Assembly (NCBI RefSeq): GCF_022354825.1
Contig: NZ_CP031168.1
Span: 6,139,501-6,203,500 of the forward strand
Length of the DNA stretch: 64,000 nt
From: Paenibacillus sp. H1-7
Lineage (GTDB): Bacteria; Bacillota; Bacilli; Paenibacillales; NBRC-103111
Direction of reading: 5' to 3'
Shown here: positions 24,884 through 34,335 of the stretch, in pieces
How the letters are laid out: each line of letters starts with the position of its first letter
Position numbering within the stretch: position 1 is the first letter of the stretch
Notes under the pieces: generated by a model
The model's input: the letters and a program-made list of their open reading frames with translations, nothing else
Database searches by the model: none
What the model was told of the DNA's origin: nothing
Program-made: the position numbers and the translations under genes

Positions 24884-26179
24884 ATGCGCCGGCTTTATAC
24901 CATCATGATGTTCATCCTAGCAATGCTGATAGCTTTTCCATCCTCATCCATGGCGGCCAAAATAGTCGTGGATGCCGGCCATGGCGGCTCGGACCCTGGA
25001 GCTATCGGAGTCAATGGACTCCAAGAAAAAACCGTAAACCTGGATATCGCACGCAAACTAAAAGATATGCTTGTTCAAAGCGGCTACGAGGTCGCTATGT
25101 CCCGAACCGACGACACTTATGTGTCGCTCAGCGATCGGGTAGCGTTCACGAACGCCCAAAATGCCGAACTGTTCGTCTCGGTCCATGCGAACTCTTACTC
25201 GAATCCGAATTCAAGAGGAGCTATGGTGCTTTATTACGACAACGCTTTTCCCCAAGCGGATTATCCCGCCAGCCCGGAGATGGCGGGATTGACGCCGCAA
25301 AGCCGCTTGCTGGCGCAAACCGTACTGGACAAGTTCGTTCAGTCTACCGGCTCCACTAATCTCGGACTTATGGAAAGCTCGGTCTACGTCGTGCGAATGG
25401 GCACGATTCCGAGCATCCTCGTGGAAACGGCCTTCTTGTCCAATGCGAAGGATGCCGAGCTGCTTGCGAACGACAGTGTCAGAACGCAAATGGCGAAGGC
25501 GATCCAGCAGGGCATTGAGGCTTACCTGCCGCCGGACTCGCAGGCGGAGGTATTCACCGACATTCGCGGACACTGGGCGCGCGAGGCGATCTTGAGGCTG
25601 AAGACGCAGGGGATTATCGACGGCGTCGGCAAGCTGTTTCAGCCGGACCGCGAGCTGACGCGAGCGGAGTGGGTTACGCTGCTGGACCGTGTCTTCGACT
25701 TGTCGAAGGTCCAGCCTGCTGCAGCCGCCGGCAAGTGCGAGAGCGCTTCGGTTGCCGGAGGGGTATACGGCGGCGGGGCGGTTTGCGCCCCTAAGACCGC
25801 CGTTGCCTTCAAGGACGTGCCGGCCGGCCATTGGGCCGGCGCGTCCTTGGCCGAAGCCGTCGCCGCAGGCGTGCTGAACGGGTACGAGGACGGGACGCTT
25901 CGTCCCGACCGGCCCGTAACGCGCGCCGAGGTGGCTGCGATGTTCCAGCGGCTGGCGCTGCCGCTGGCAAGCAATTCGGCTGCGCCAGCGCAGCAGCCGT
26001 TCAAGGATGTGCCGACCGACGCCTGGTCGGCACGGGCCATCGCCAGCCTGAAGCAAGCAGGCTGGATTGACGGCATGACGGCGGACCGGTTTATGCCGGA
26101 CCGCCGCATGGCGAGAGGTGAAGCGGCCGCGCTGCTCGACCGCTATGTCCAAAGCAAACCGGCGAATCGCCAGCCTTAG
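24884..26179 (+). CDS. Secreted N-acetylmuramoyl-L-alanine amidase with three SLH domains
   Basis: Signal peptide (cleaved near SMA-AK, residue 24), Amidase_3 zinc domain (about 25-210: VVDAGHGG, LQEKTVNLDIARK, VSVHANSYSN, ILVETAFLSN give the His, Glu, His and catalytic Glu), then three S-layer homology domains (about 218-275, 305-360, 370-425; FTDIRGHWAREAIL, FKDVPAGHWAGASLAEA, FKDVPTDAWSARAI). The SLH trident motif is TRAE in repeats one and two and ARGE in three. It cuts the peptide-glycan amide bond while held to pyruvylated secondary wall polymer. The SLH part is distinctly GC-rich. Plus strand, divergent from DUF4321-maf. Confidence 0.93.
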   Translation: MRRLYTIMMFILAMLIAFPSSSMAAKIVVDAGHGGSDPGAIGVNGLQEKTVNLDIARKLKDMLVQSGYEVAMSRTDDTYVSLSDRVAFTNAQNAELFVSVHANSYSNPNSRGAMVLYYDNAFPQADYPASPEMAGLTPQSRLLAQTVLDKFVQSTGSTNLGLMESSVYVVRMGTIPSILVETAFLSNAKDAELLANDSVRTQMAKAIQQGIEAYLPPDSQAEVFTDIRGHWAREAILRLKTQGIIDGVGKLFQPDRELTRAEWVTLLDRVFDLSKVQPAAAAGKCESASVAGGVYGGGAVCAPKTAVAFKDVPAGHWAGASLAEAVAAGVLNGYEDGTLRPDRPVTRAEVAAMFQRLALPLASNSAAPAQQPFKDVPTDAWSARAIASLKQAGWIDGMTADRFMPDRRMARGEAAALLDRYVQSKPANRQP

Positions 26180-26207
26180 AGCTGCTGGCGATTCGCCGGT
26201 TTTTTTG
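26157..26207 (+). terminator. Terminator after the SLH amidase
   Basis: A 17-bp stem (ACCGGCGAATCGCCAGC and its complement) overlaps the last codons and the stop, followed by seven Ts. Confidence 0.9.
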
Positions 26208-26242
26208 CAAAAGAAAAAGCCTGGTGGAGGACCACCAGGCTT
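26208..26242 (-). terminator. Terminator after spoIIB-like gene
   Basis: AGCCTGGTGGTCCTCCACCAGGCT hairpin written as two arms (AGCCTGGTGG / CCACCAGGCT) with a TTTTTCTTTT tail on the minus strand. Confidence 0.85.
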
Positions 26243-26273
26243 TCTTGTATATTGCGCGCAATGCGCGATATTG

Positions 26274-27653
26274 CTATTGCACCGAAATCGCTTTGCGCAG
26301 CTCTTTTTCCGCCACCACATACTGCATCAGCGAGCTTTGAGCCTGCCACATCAGCGACGGTGCGGCATTTTTCTTAAATTCGTCCAAGGAGACGACAGCC
26401 GTATTCATGGCCTGATTCATCTTCTGAATCGCCGCCTTTGCGTCTTCCGCGAGCCCTTCGGACGCTGCCGAGGAAAGACCGGTCCAGGTCTGATGGGCCG
26501 TCTTGACCGACTGCAACGCCGCTGCATCCAGCGCAGCAGGCTTTGAGACCGACAATTGCTGAACGGTCAAGGGTGTCATCGACTGCAGCAGCTTGTCGCC
26601 CTGAACAATATAGTTAGGGAGCGCATCGGACGCCTTCCCGTTCCATTTCATTTTGGTAACGGCGGGCAGCTCCACATTTTTTACGAGTACCTCGACATTG
26701 CTTTGCTTGAACTTCTCCGTTAACCCGAGCGCTTCGTCGCGAGTCATGGTCATCCCTACATACACAGGGAATTTGTCGGTGCTGTCACGCACACCGGTGA
26801 AGCCTTTTTTCTTCAAATCGGCAATCGCCGCGTCTGCGCTTTGGACCGTGCTGAATACGCCGCCTTGCAAGAAGCTGTACGTTTTGGCCGGAATATTCAC
26901 CGCACTGGCTGCCGCTGTTCCCGACTGGGCCGTCACCGGAGCTGCAACACCTGCATTGGCGCCTTGCTGTCCGGACACCGCACCCTGCGTCTGCGCCGTT
27001 CCCGCCGTACTGTTCTGGCCCGGAGGCACGACGTTGCTGCCTTTGTCCGTAGAATCCGAAGAGAACATCGAGAGCACGAAGAAACCGAATGCGATGCCCG
27101 TTACGATAGCTCCCGCTACCGACGTTGCAATTTTGATCCACGAGGTGGCGGGCTTTCTCGGATGCGTTATGTAGACGGGCTCCTCCGGAACGTACCACCG
27201 GTGATCCCTTAACGGCTCCGTCGGCTCGTCGCGGTGCGGATCGCTGGAATCTTGGTCGTCCGGCTGACGCATGTAGCCGGTTTCCATATCCGTATTCCGT
27301 CCGCCCGATTCACGAATGATTCGTTCCACCCGGTTCGTTTCCGTATCAAAAGAGCTCTGCCAGCCGCCGTAATCCGTCGTATACAGATTTAACGGCTGGG
27401 CATCGACGAGCACCGGTTTCGCCGGCTGCTTGGAACCATTCGTATCGTCCGCCGCCGGCGCCGGCGTCTCCTGCATGCTTGGCGTAGCCCATTCTTTAAT
27501 CAGTATCGCATCGTCGTCCTTGGCCGGCGGCTCGACCACCTTGTATTCGTCGACGTGAAGCGGGATCACCTTGGATTCTTCCTTCACGGACCGTTCCGAT
27601 CCGCGTTTGCGTCCCTGGCTATGATCAAATCGAAAGGTCATTTTGTTGTTCAT
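26274..27653 (-). CDS. spoIIB: SpoIIB-like SPOR-domain membrane protein
   Basis: Long acidic cytoplasmic N-terminus (about 1-165), one membrane helix (IATSVAGAIVTGIAFGFFVL, about 168-190), a low-complexity Ala/Gly/Gln linker and a SPOR domain (about 250-325; YSFLQGGVFSTVQSADAAIA, VYVGMTMTRDEALGL) that binds denuded glycan at septa. A C-terminal helical region of about 110 residues follows. SpoIIB in B. subtilis helps septal wall thinning and engulfment. Assignment rests on the SPOR domain, topology and position near maf and folC; sequence conservation in this family is low. Confidence 0.75.
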   Translation of the reverse strand: MNNKMTFRFDHSQGRKRGSERSVKEESKVIPLHVDEYKVVEPPAKDDDAILIKEWATPSMQETPAPAADDTNGSKQPAKPVLVDAQPLNLYTTDYGGWQSSFDTETNRVERIIRESGGRNTDMETGYMRQPDDQDSSDPHRDEPTEPLRDHRWYVPEEPVYITHPRKPATSWIKIATSVAGAIVTGIAFGFFVLSMFSSDSTDKGSNVVPPGQNSTAGTAQTQGAVSGQQGANAGVAAPVTAQSGTAAASAVNIPAKTYSFLQGGVFSTVQSADAAIADLKKKGFTGVRDSTDKFPVYVGMTMTRDEALGLTEKFKQSNVEVLVKNVELPAVTKMKWNGKASDALPNYIVQGDKLLQSMTPLTVQQLSVSKPAALDAAALQSVKTAHQTWTGLSSAASEGLAEDAKAAIQKMNQAMNTAVVSLDEFKKNAAPSLMWQAQSSLMQYVVAEKELRKAISVQ

Positions 27654-27755
27654 TCTACTTCTCTCCCTTTGTCCAATTATCGTATTACTAGACTATGAGA
27701 GAGAGTAGACGATTAGAACAAGCTGTATCAGCTGCATGGCTGTAAAACCGGATTT

Positions 27756-28262
27756 TTAGTTAGCCGGAGGTGTAAATACGCGCTGGGAGAATTCGGTATC
27801 CAGCATGAAGAAGGCGTTGCTGTCCTTATCGATCCGCTTCAGCTTCTGCACGATGCTGTCGAACATCGCTTCTTCCTCCACCTGCTCATCGATAAACCAT
27901 TTCAAGAAATGGATCGTCGCATGCTCGCGGTCGTTCAACGCAATATCGGACAAATCGTAAATCCGTTTGGTAACGATTTGCTCATGATGATAGGCATGCT
28001 CGAATACATCGAGCACCGATTTATACTCATTGTTCGGGTGTTCCATGCCGCTAAGCGTGGCTCTTCTTCCCCGGTCGTTCAGATATTTGTAAATTTTCAT
28101 CGCGTGAAACCGTTCTTCTTCCGCCTGAACGATAAAGAAATTTGCGAATCCGTCCAGGCTTTCACCGGAGCAGTACGCTGCCATAGCCAAATAGACGTGG
28201 GAGGAATAGAATTCGAAGTTCATTTGTTCGTTGAGAGCTTGGCTTAATGCATCGTTTAACAC
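27756..28262 (-). CDS. Ferritin (FtnA-type)
   Basis: 168-residue four-helix bundle iron-storage protein. Ferroxidase ligands are visible: Glu in NEQMNFEFYSSH, Glu and His in AEEERFHAMKIYKY, and Glu in FIDEQVEEEAMF. It stores Fe(III) in a 24-mer. The GTG at 28262 is ten bases after AAAGG. It is 52 bases downstream of a DUF1450 gene with no terminator between them, so it may be on the same Fur-controlled transcript. Confidence 0.93.
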   Translation of the reverse strand: MLNDALSQALNEQMNFEFYSSHVYLAMAAYCSGESLDGFANFFIVQAEEERFHAMKIYKYLNDRGRRATLSGMEHPNNEYKSVLDVFEHAYHHEQIVTKRIYDLSDIALNDREHATIHFLKWFIDEQVEEEAMFDSIVQKLKRIDKDSNAFFMLDTEFSQRVFTPPAN

Positions 28263-28314
28263 AAAAACACAACCTTTCCCGTATGTAGGTACGATCTGTA
28301 GATGCCCTGAAGAT

Positions 28315-28539
28315 TTACCCGATCAAATCCAAGAGCTCGTCATACAGCTTATCGGCTGAAGACGCACAGACGACTTTCGACTTCCCTATCATGACCATAC
28401 AGGTCTTCGAGCACAGCTTGCATTCTCCCAAGCAGTCCTTCTTCTTTTGCTTAATATCGGGAAACATCTTTTTCATCGTCTTGTATACGCTCTTGGAGCC
28501 ATGCTTAAAATTGCGGCAGCAGTATTTGATCTTCTTCAT
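28315..28539 (-). CDS. DUF1450 small cysteine-rich protein (YuzB-like)
   Basis: 74 residues with a CCRNFKHG N-terminus and a DCLGECKLCSKTCMVMIG motif containing the conserved cysteines of DUF1450. The pattern resembles thioredoxin-like [2Fe-2S] or metal sites, but the family is uncharacterised. A Fur-type box overlaps its promoter, so it is probably induced by iron limitation. Confidence 0.8.
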   Translation of the reverse strand: MKKIKYCCRNFKHGSKSVYKTMKKMFPDIKQKKKDCLGECKLCSKTCMVMIGKSKVVCASSADKLYDELLDLIG

Positions 28540-28572
28540 AAGCCTTCCCTTCTCTCCCTATATTCCATTCAA

Positions 28573-28601
28573 ATGATAATAGTTATCATTATCATTGTCA
28601 A
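28573..28601 (-). promoter_or_regulatory. SigA promoter overlapped by a Fur box
   Basis: TTGACA - 17 bases - TATCAT on the minus strand. The 7-1-7 dyad TGATAATAGTTATCA (28574-28588) matches the Fur consensus TGATAATNATTATCA at 13 of 14 defined positions and covers the spacer and -10; extra ATTATCATT hexamers extend it toward the -35. Fur-Fe(II) binding here would block RNA polymerase. Confidence 0.75.
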
Positions 28602-28686
28602 TACAGAGATGCGGAACACTGAGGTACCGAGAAGGTACGGATTGTCCAGTTTTCTGCTGCTACTGCAAGCGAATCTTATGTATCTG

Positions 28687-28738
28687 AAAAAGAACCGCGC
28701 CAGAACGGATAGCTCCTTATCTGCACACAGTTCTTTTA
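28687..28738 (-). terminator. Terminator after murC
   Basis: On the minus strand AAAAGAACTGTG pairs (with G-T wobbles) with CGCGGTTCTTTT, giving a stem of about 13 bp ending in five Ts; the A tract on the other side makes it possibly bidirectional. Confidence 0.6.
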
Positions 28739-28751
28739 TCATTCTATGCTA

Positions 28752-30134
28752 TTAAAGTCCCGCACGGGCTTTGAGAGCTTTGGCCAATCCGTCCGCTGCC
28801 TTCCAAATATCCCCTGCTCCCATCGTGATGATCAGATCGCCTTTTTTCACACGAGCGAGCAAATCCGCCTGCACTTCTTCCTTGGTCGGAATGTAGCGGA
28901 CATTCGCATTGCTGTTCTGACGAATCAGCTCTACGAGCTTATCCGAGGATATCCCCTCGATCCGCTTCTCTCCCGCCGGAGAATAAATGTCCGTAATGAT
29001 GACCTCGTCGGCTTCGGAGAATGCCCTGCTGAATTGCTCGAACAGGAAGTACGTGCGCGTGTAGCGCTGCGGCTGAAATACGGCGATAATCTTCTTACCT
29101 GTCGATTTGGCTGCGCTGATCGTGGCTTCAATCTCGGTCGGGTGATGAGCATAATCGTCAATGACGAGAATATCGTCCACTTCGCCGAGTACTTGAAACC
29201 GCCGTTTCGCACCGCGAAAATCGATGATCGCGTCCGCTACCTGCTGGAACGTCAGCCCCGCTTCCATGCAAGTAATCAGCGTTGCAAGCGCATTGTAGAC
29301 GTTATGCCTTCCAGGTACGGACAAGCCGATGGTACCCAGCAGAACACCCTTACTCACGACCTCGAAGTGCACCTTCCGGTCACCCAAATCGATGTTGCGG
29401 GCTATATAATCGGCATCGTTCTCAATGCCGTAAGTAATGACTTCGCTTTGAATCGTAGGAATAAGCTCACGCAAATAAGAGTCATCCTTGCATACTACCG
29501 CTTTGCCGTCGGCTTTGACTTGGCTTAAAAATTGGGCGTAAGCCTTTTTCAAGTTTTCAAAATCGCCGTTGTAGTTTTCCAAATGATCCGCTTCAATGTT
29601 ATTGACAAGGGCGATATACGGATGATACTGCAGGAAAGAGCCGTCGCTCTCGTCCGCTTCCGCTACTACCCAGTCCCCTTGTCCCGCCTTGGCGTTGCTG
29701 CCCACATTCATAATCTCTCCGCCGATAATATACGTCGGATCCTTCTCGCACTGCTCCAGCACCAGAGCAATCATCGACGACGTCGTCGTTTTGCCGTGAG
29801 CACCCGCTACCGCGATGCCCTTCTTGGCGTTCATGAGCCTGCCGAGCATTTGGGAGCGGTGAAGAATAGGAATGTTCAATTGCTCCGCTGCGGCCATTTC
29901 CACGTTATCCTTGGACAAAGCCGTCGAATAGACGACGACGTCAGCCCCTTTGACATGCTCGGCTTCATGGCCGATAAATACTTGAGCTCCTTTAGCCGCC
30001 AGCTTCTCCGTCAGCTCCTGCCGGGCCAAATCGGATCCCGAAACTTGGTAACCCATTTCCAGCATCACCTTGGCAATGGCACTCATGCCATACCCGCCGA
30101 TACCGATAAAATGGATACGCTCAGATGTATTCAC
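28752..30134 (-). CDS. murC: UDP-N-acetylmuramate--L-alanine ligase
   Basis: Adds L-Ala to UDP-MurNAc in cytoplasmic peptidoglycan precursor synthesis. N-terminal UDP-binding motif HFIGIGGYGMSAIAKVML, ATP loop AGAHGKTTTSSMIA, central EADESDGSFL and NNIEADHLENY, and ligase C-terminal motif DDYAHHPTEI. 460 residues. The GTG at 30134 lies 7 bases after the folC stop; the frame is open to 30191 but the extra residues precede the conserved N-terminus. In B. subtilis murC is elsewhere; here it occupies the folC-spoIIB gap. Confidence 0.97.
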   Translation of the reverse strand: MNTSERIHFIGIGGYGMSAIAKVMLEMGYQVSGSDLARQELTEKLAAKGAQVFIGHEAEHVKGADVVVYSTALSKDNVEMAAAEQLNIPILHRSQMLGRLMNAKKGIAVAGAHGKTTTSSMIALVLEQCEKDPTYIIGGEIMNVGSNAKAGQGDWVVAEADESDGSFLQYHPYIALVNNIEADHLENYNGDFENLKKAYAQFLSQVKADGKAVVCKDDSYLRELIPTIQSEVITYGIENDADYIARNIDLGDRKVHFEVVSKGVLLGTIGLSVPGRHNVYNALATLITCMEAGLTFQQVADAIIDFRGAKRRFQVLGEVDDILVIDDYAHHPTEIEATISAAKSTGKKIIAVFQPQRYTRTYFLFEQFSRAFSEADEVIITDIYSPAGEKRIEGISSDKLVELIRQNSNANVRYIPTKEEVQADLLARVKKGDLIITMGAGDIWKAADGLAKALKARAGL

Positions 30135-30141
30135 GCTGCTC

Positions 30142-31530
30142 TCACCAGCCTTTTTCAGAATCGGATTGATGTAAGATCCAGGAACGCACATCGCCTATCA
30201 AATATAACGTGCCGGAAACTACGGCCAAATCGTCTTGTGCCGTTCTGCTTTTGACCAGCTCCAGCGCCGCCTTCCAATCCGGTTCCACGATCACGTCCAC
30301 GTTCTTACGATCGATCTCCTGACAAAGCGTTCTGGCCAGCTCGGCTAGCTTGGCAGCATCCTCTTTTTTATGCCAATCCGGCTCGGTAAGGATGAGGGTA
30401 TCCACCAGTGGTAGTATATGCCGCAAATATTCGGAATGATTCTTTGTCGATAGCATACCCATTACAAAATGTAGTTTATTGTATGTGTAAGTTTCGCGGA
30501 GTGCCTGTGCTAGTACAGCCCCTCCTTCAGGATTATGCGCCCCGTCGATCAAAATGCGCGGAGAACTCGAGATCATCTCCAGCCGTCCTGCCCATTTCGT
30601 ATCCCGCATCGCCTGCAGCAGCACGTCATCCTCTACGATCAAAGCGTAATATTGGCGCAGCAGCTCAATCGCCATCAAGGCTACGGCTGCGTTTTGCAGC
30701 TGGTGGCTGCCGTTCAAGCTGATGCCTACCTTCGGGATGTTGCGGAACGGACTGTAAAAGTTGAACGTCTGCTCGTCTTCCGCCGATGCTACCAGCTCAT
30801 AGCGGAACTGCCGGTCGTTGCTATACAGCGTGCTGTTCTTGCCCTTGGCCGTCTGCTCGATCACTTCCAGCGCTTCAGGCTGATTAACCGCTGTGACTAC
30901 CGGGACGCCGGCTTTGATAATGCCTGCCTTCTCCGCAGCTACTTTTTCTATCGTATCTCCCAATATTTCCATATGATCGTGACCGATATTCGTAATGACC
31001 GATACTAGAGGCGTAACGACATTGGTAGAATCAAGTCTGCCTCCCATTCCCGTCTCCCATACGACAAAATCCGGATAGGCTACATGGGCAAAATATTCTA
31101 TGGCAACCGCAGTGGATACTTCGAACATGGTAGGCTGCCCCAGATCGGAAGCAGCCACCTCATCAACCAGCGGTTTGATTTTGTTAACAACTCGAAGCAA
31201 ATCTTCATCAGCGATATTTTCGCCGTTCAGCCGAATCCGATCCGTGTATTTTTGTATATAAGGTGAAGTGAACGTTCCTACATCGTATCCGCTCTGCTTC
31301 AGCACCTCGGTCAGGTACGCGCATACCGAGCCTTTGCCGTTCGTCCCTGCCACATGAATGAACTTCAGGCGGCGTTCCGGATGATCGAGCAGCTCCATGA
31401 GCTGCTCCATCCGTTTGAGACCCGGCTTAATGCCGAAAGGAATTAGATGAACGATCCAATCGATCGCCTCCGCTGCGGTTTGGAATGCGCCTGCTGCGGC
31501 TTCGTTTAGTTGCACTCTCGTATCGCTCAT
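30142..31530 (-). CDS. folC: Folylpolyglutamate synthase / dihydrofolate synthase
   Basis: Mur-ligase-fold enzyme that adds glutamate to folates. ATP loop HVAGTNGKGSVCAYL, Omega loop TSPYIQKYTDRI, metal-site motif ETGMGGRLDSTNVV, NIGHDHMEILG and C-terminal DGAHNPEGG. 462 residues. The ATG at 31530 is eight bases after AAAGGG at the valS end; a GTG at 31539 would overlap the valS stop. Confidence 0.97.
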   Translation of the reverse strand: MSDTRVQLNEAAAGAFQTAAEAIDWIVHLIPFGIKPGLKRMEQLMELLDHPERRLKFIHVAGTNGKGSVCAYLTEVLKQSGYDVGTFTSPYIQKYTDRIRLNGENIADEDLLRVVNKIKPLVDEVAASDLGQPTMFEVSTAVAIEYFAHVAYPDFVVWETGMGGRLDSTNVVTPLVSVITNIGHDHMEILGDTIEKVAAEKAGIIKAGVPVVTAVNQPEALEVIEQTAKGKNSTLYSNDRQFRYELVASAEDEQTFNFYSPFRNIPKVGISLNGSHQLQNAAVALMAIELLRQYYALIVEDDVLLQAMRDTKWAGRLEMISSSPRILIDGAHNPEGGAVLAQALRETYTYNKLHFVMGMLSTKNHSEYLRHILPLVDTLILTEPDWHKKEDAAKLAELARTLCQEIDRKNVDVIVEPDWKAALELVKSRTAQDDLAVVSGTLYLIGDVRSWILHQSDSEKGW

Positions 31531-31535
31531 CGTGC

Positions 31536-34208
31536 TCACCCTTTCAGCTCTGCCAAACGGGCGTTGACTTTATCCCGCTTGTCAGCGTAATCGGCCAGCT
31601 TCGCTTTTTCCTCGTCGATGACTTTGGCCGGAGCTTTCGCAATGAAGCCTTCGTTGCCAAGCTTCTTCTCGATCCGTTCCACCTCTCCGTGAAGGGTTTG
31701 AAGCTCCTTCTCCAAGCGTGCCACCTCTTGGGAAATATCGATCAATCCCGCCAGCGGCAAATACAGGTCCGCTCCGGTTACGATACCGGTCATCGCTTTG
31801 TCCGGAGTAGCCACGCTCAGGCTGATTTCAAGCAGCGCCGTGTTACAGAAACGTTGAACGTACTCTTCGTTCCGTTTCAAAATCGCGTGCGCATCGTCTC
31901 CGGCCGGCTTGACCAGCAGCTCGATCTTTTTGCTCATCGGCACGTTCACTTCCGCTCGGATATTGCGAACGGTGCGGATAATATCCATCAGCATTCCCAT
32001 TTCGCCAACAGCGTCCGCCGCTTCAAAACGGGCTTCATATTTCGGCCACTCGGCCAATGTAATCGTATCGCCTTCATGCGGCAAGTGCTGCCAGATTTCT
32101 TCGGAAATAAACGGCATGAACGGGTGAATCAAACGCTGAGTGCGGTCCAGGACGTAGGCCAGGACGGACTTCGTCGTTTTCTTCGCTTCTTCGTCGGTTC
32201 CATACAAGGACAGCTTGCTGAACTCGATATACCAGTCGCACAGGTCATCCCAAATAAAGTCGTACAGGACACGTCCGGTTTCCCCGAACTCATAGGAATC
32301 GATAAGACGCGTTACTTCGCGAACCGTTTCGTTCAGGCGGTGCAGAATCCAGCGATCCGCCGTTCCGAGAGGTCCGCTAAGATCGATATCCTTCGCTTGG
32401 AAATCGCCCAAGTTCATAAGCACGAAGCGGGATGCGTTCCAGATCTTATTGGCAAAATTGCGCGCCTGTTCGACCTTCTCCCAGCGGAAACGCAGGTCTT
32501 GACCAGGTGTGGAGCCGGTGGACAGCATGAAGCGCATCGCATCCGCGCCATATTTCTCGATGACTTCCAGAGGGTCGACCCCGTTGCCCAGCGACTTGGA
32601 CATTTTTTGTCCATCAGCTGCGCGAACCAGACCGTGGATGAGAACGTCCTTGAACGGCATTTGGCCGGTAAACTCCAGTCCGGTGAAGATCATTCTCGAT
32701 ACCCAGAAGGGGATAATATCATATCCGGTTACAAGCAGGCTTGTAGGGTAGAACCGTTTCATATCCTCGGTTTCTTCCGGCCAGCCCAGCGTGGAAAACG
32801 GCCACAGTGCGGAGCTGAACCAGGTATCCAGCACATCGTTGTCCTGACGAAGGTTCGTGCTGCCGCAGGAGCATGTTGACAAGTCCGTCATGGATACGTG
32901 CATAGCATTGCAATCGTCGCAGTACCATGCCGGAATGCGGTGTCCCCACCAAAGCTGACGGGAAATACACCAGTCGCGAATGTTCTCGATCCAGTGCAGG
33001 TATGTTTTCTCGAAGCGGTCCGGAATAAAGTTGGCGCGACCCTCGGATTTCTGAGCAGCAATCGCCTGATCGGCCAACGGCTTCATTTTAACGAACCATT
33101 GTGTGGACAAATACGGCTCAACGACAGCACCGCTGCGCTCGCTATGGCCTACCTGATGCACGTGATCCTCGATTTTCACGAGAACGCCGAGCTCTTTCAT
33201 GTCAGCCACAATTTGCTTGCGGCAGTCAAAACGGTCCATGCCGTTGTATTTGCCTGCATTTTCATTCATTTTGCCCATTTCATCCATGACCAGTACTTGC
33301 GGCAGATCATGGCGTCTGCCTACCTCAAAGTCGTTCGGATCGTGCGCAGGAGTAATCTTTACGGCGCCGCTTCCGAAATCCTTCTCAACGTACTCGTCGG
33401 CAACGATAGGGATTTCACGGCCGATGATCGGCAATACGAGCATTTTGCCAATCAGGTGCTTATATCGTTCGTCCTCCGGATGTACCGCAACGGCTGTATC
33501 GCCCAGCATCGTTTCCGGTCTGGTTGTCGCCACTACGATAGATTCGCTGCTGTCTTTAACCGGATAGCGCAAATGATACAAGTGCCCCTGAACTTCTTTA
33601 TATTCCACCTCGATATCCGAAAGCGCCGTGCGGGCTGCCGGATCCCAGTTAATAATATAGTTTCCGCGGTAGATCAAGCCTTTTTCATAGAGCGTCACGA
33701 ACACGTGGCGAACCGCTTTGGACAATCCTTCGTCGAGTGTAAACCGTTCGCGGGAATAGTCGAGCGAGAAGCCCATTTTTGCCCATTGCTGGTGAATCGA
33801 TTCCGCGTAATGCTCCTTCCACTCCCATACTTTTTCGAGAAATTTCTCGCGGCCCAGATCATAGCGCGTTACGCCTTCCTCGCGCAGCTTCTGCTCGACT
33901 CTGGTTTGCGTAGCGATCCCGGCATGGTCGGAGCCAGGCAGCCACAGCGCGTCGTACCCTTGCATCCGTTTGGTGCGGATTACGATATCCTGCAGCGTGC
34001 AATCCAGAGCATGACCGATATGAAGCATTCCCGTAACGTTCGGCGGCGGGATAACGATTGTATAAGTTTCAGCGTCCTGGCGCTGACCTGCTTTGAAAAA
34101 TTCGCCTTTCAGCCAATAATCGTACCATTTGCGCTCCGCTTCTTTCGGATCGTAAGTGGTTGGCATCGAAGTCGTCGCTTGCGTTTGCGTTGTTTTTGTT
34201 TCTTCCAT
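31536..34208 (-). CDS. valS: Valyl-tRNA synthetase
   Basis: 890-residue class Ia enzyme. HIGH motif as NVTGMLHIGHALD near residue 48, editing domain (TTRPETMLGDTAVAVHP), KMSKS motif (GQKMSKSLGNGVDPLEV) near residue 535 and a C-terminal coiled coil (about 815-888). Controlled by a T-box leader with a valine specifier. Followed immediately by folC. Confidence 0.98.
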   Translation of the reverse strand: MEETKTTQTQATTSMPTTYDPKEAERKWYDYWLKGEFFKAGQRQDAETYTIVIPPPNVTGMLHIGHALDCTLQDIVIRTKRMQGYDALWLPGSDHAGIATQTRVEQKLREEGVTRYDLGREKFLEKVWEWKEHYAESIHQQWAKMGFSLDYSRERFTLDEGLSKAVRHVFVTLYEKGLIYRGNYIINWDPAARTALSDIEVEYKEVQGHLYHLRYPVKDSSESIVVATTRPETMLGDTAVAVHPEDERYKHLIGKMLVLPIIGREIPIVADEYVEKDFGSGAVKITPAHDPNDFEVGRRHDLPQVLVMDEMGKMNENAGKYNGMDRFDCRKQIVADMKELGVLVKIEDHVHQVGHSERSGAVVEPYLSTQWFVKMKPLADQAIAAQKSEGRANFIPDRFEKTYLHWIENIRDWCISRQLWWGHRIPAWYCDDCNAMHVSMTDLSTCSCGSTNLRQDNDVLDTWFSSALWPFSTLGWPEETEDMKRFYPTSLLVTGYDIIPFWVSRMIFTGLEFTGQMPFKDVLIHGLVRAADGQKMSKSLGNGVDPLEVIEKYGADAMRFMLSTGSTPGQDLRFRWEKVEQARNFANKIWNASRFVLMNLGDFQAKDIDLSGPLGTADRWILHRLNETVREVTRLIDSYEFGETGRVLYDFIWDDLCDWYIEFSKLSLYGTDEEAKKTTKSVLAYVLDRTQRLIHPFMPFISEEIWQHLPHEGDTITLAEWPKYEARFEAADAVGEMGMLMDIIRTVRNIRAEVNVPMSKKIELLVKPAGDDAHAILKRNEEYVQRFCNTALLEISLSVATPDKAMTGIVTGADLYLPLAGLIDISQEVARLEKELQTLHGEVERIEKKLGNEGFIAKAPAKVIDEEKAKLADYADKRDKVNARLAELKG

Positions 34209-34335
34209 GGCTATGGACCTCCCAATTGATTAAGAATGGAAACGTCGCCGTTACTCTCCAATAAGTTCGACAAGAATGAGGAGATTGCTTCGGGGCGTCT
34301 CCGGCTACATGCAGGAACAGAACATGCTTGCTCCA

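Noticed and set aside
25211..26320. 369-codon minus-strand frame opposite the SLH amidase
   Set aside because: Antisense of a GC-rich coding segment; Arg/His/Gly-rich with no domain.
28447..28755. 102-codon plus-strand frame near the Fur box
   Set aside because: Covers the divergent regulatory region and the murC terminator; the translated sequence is low quality and has no ribosome site.
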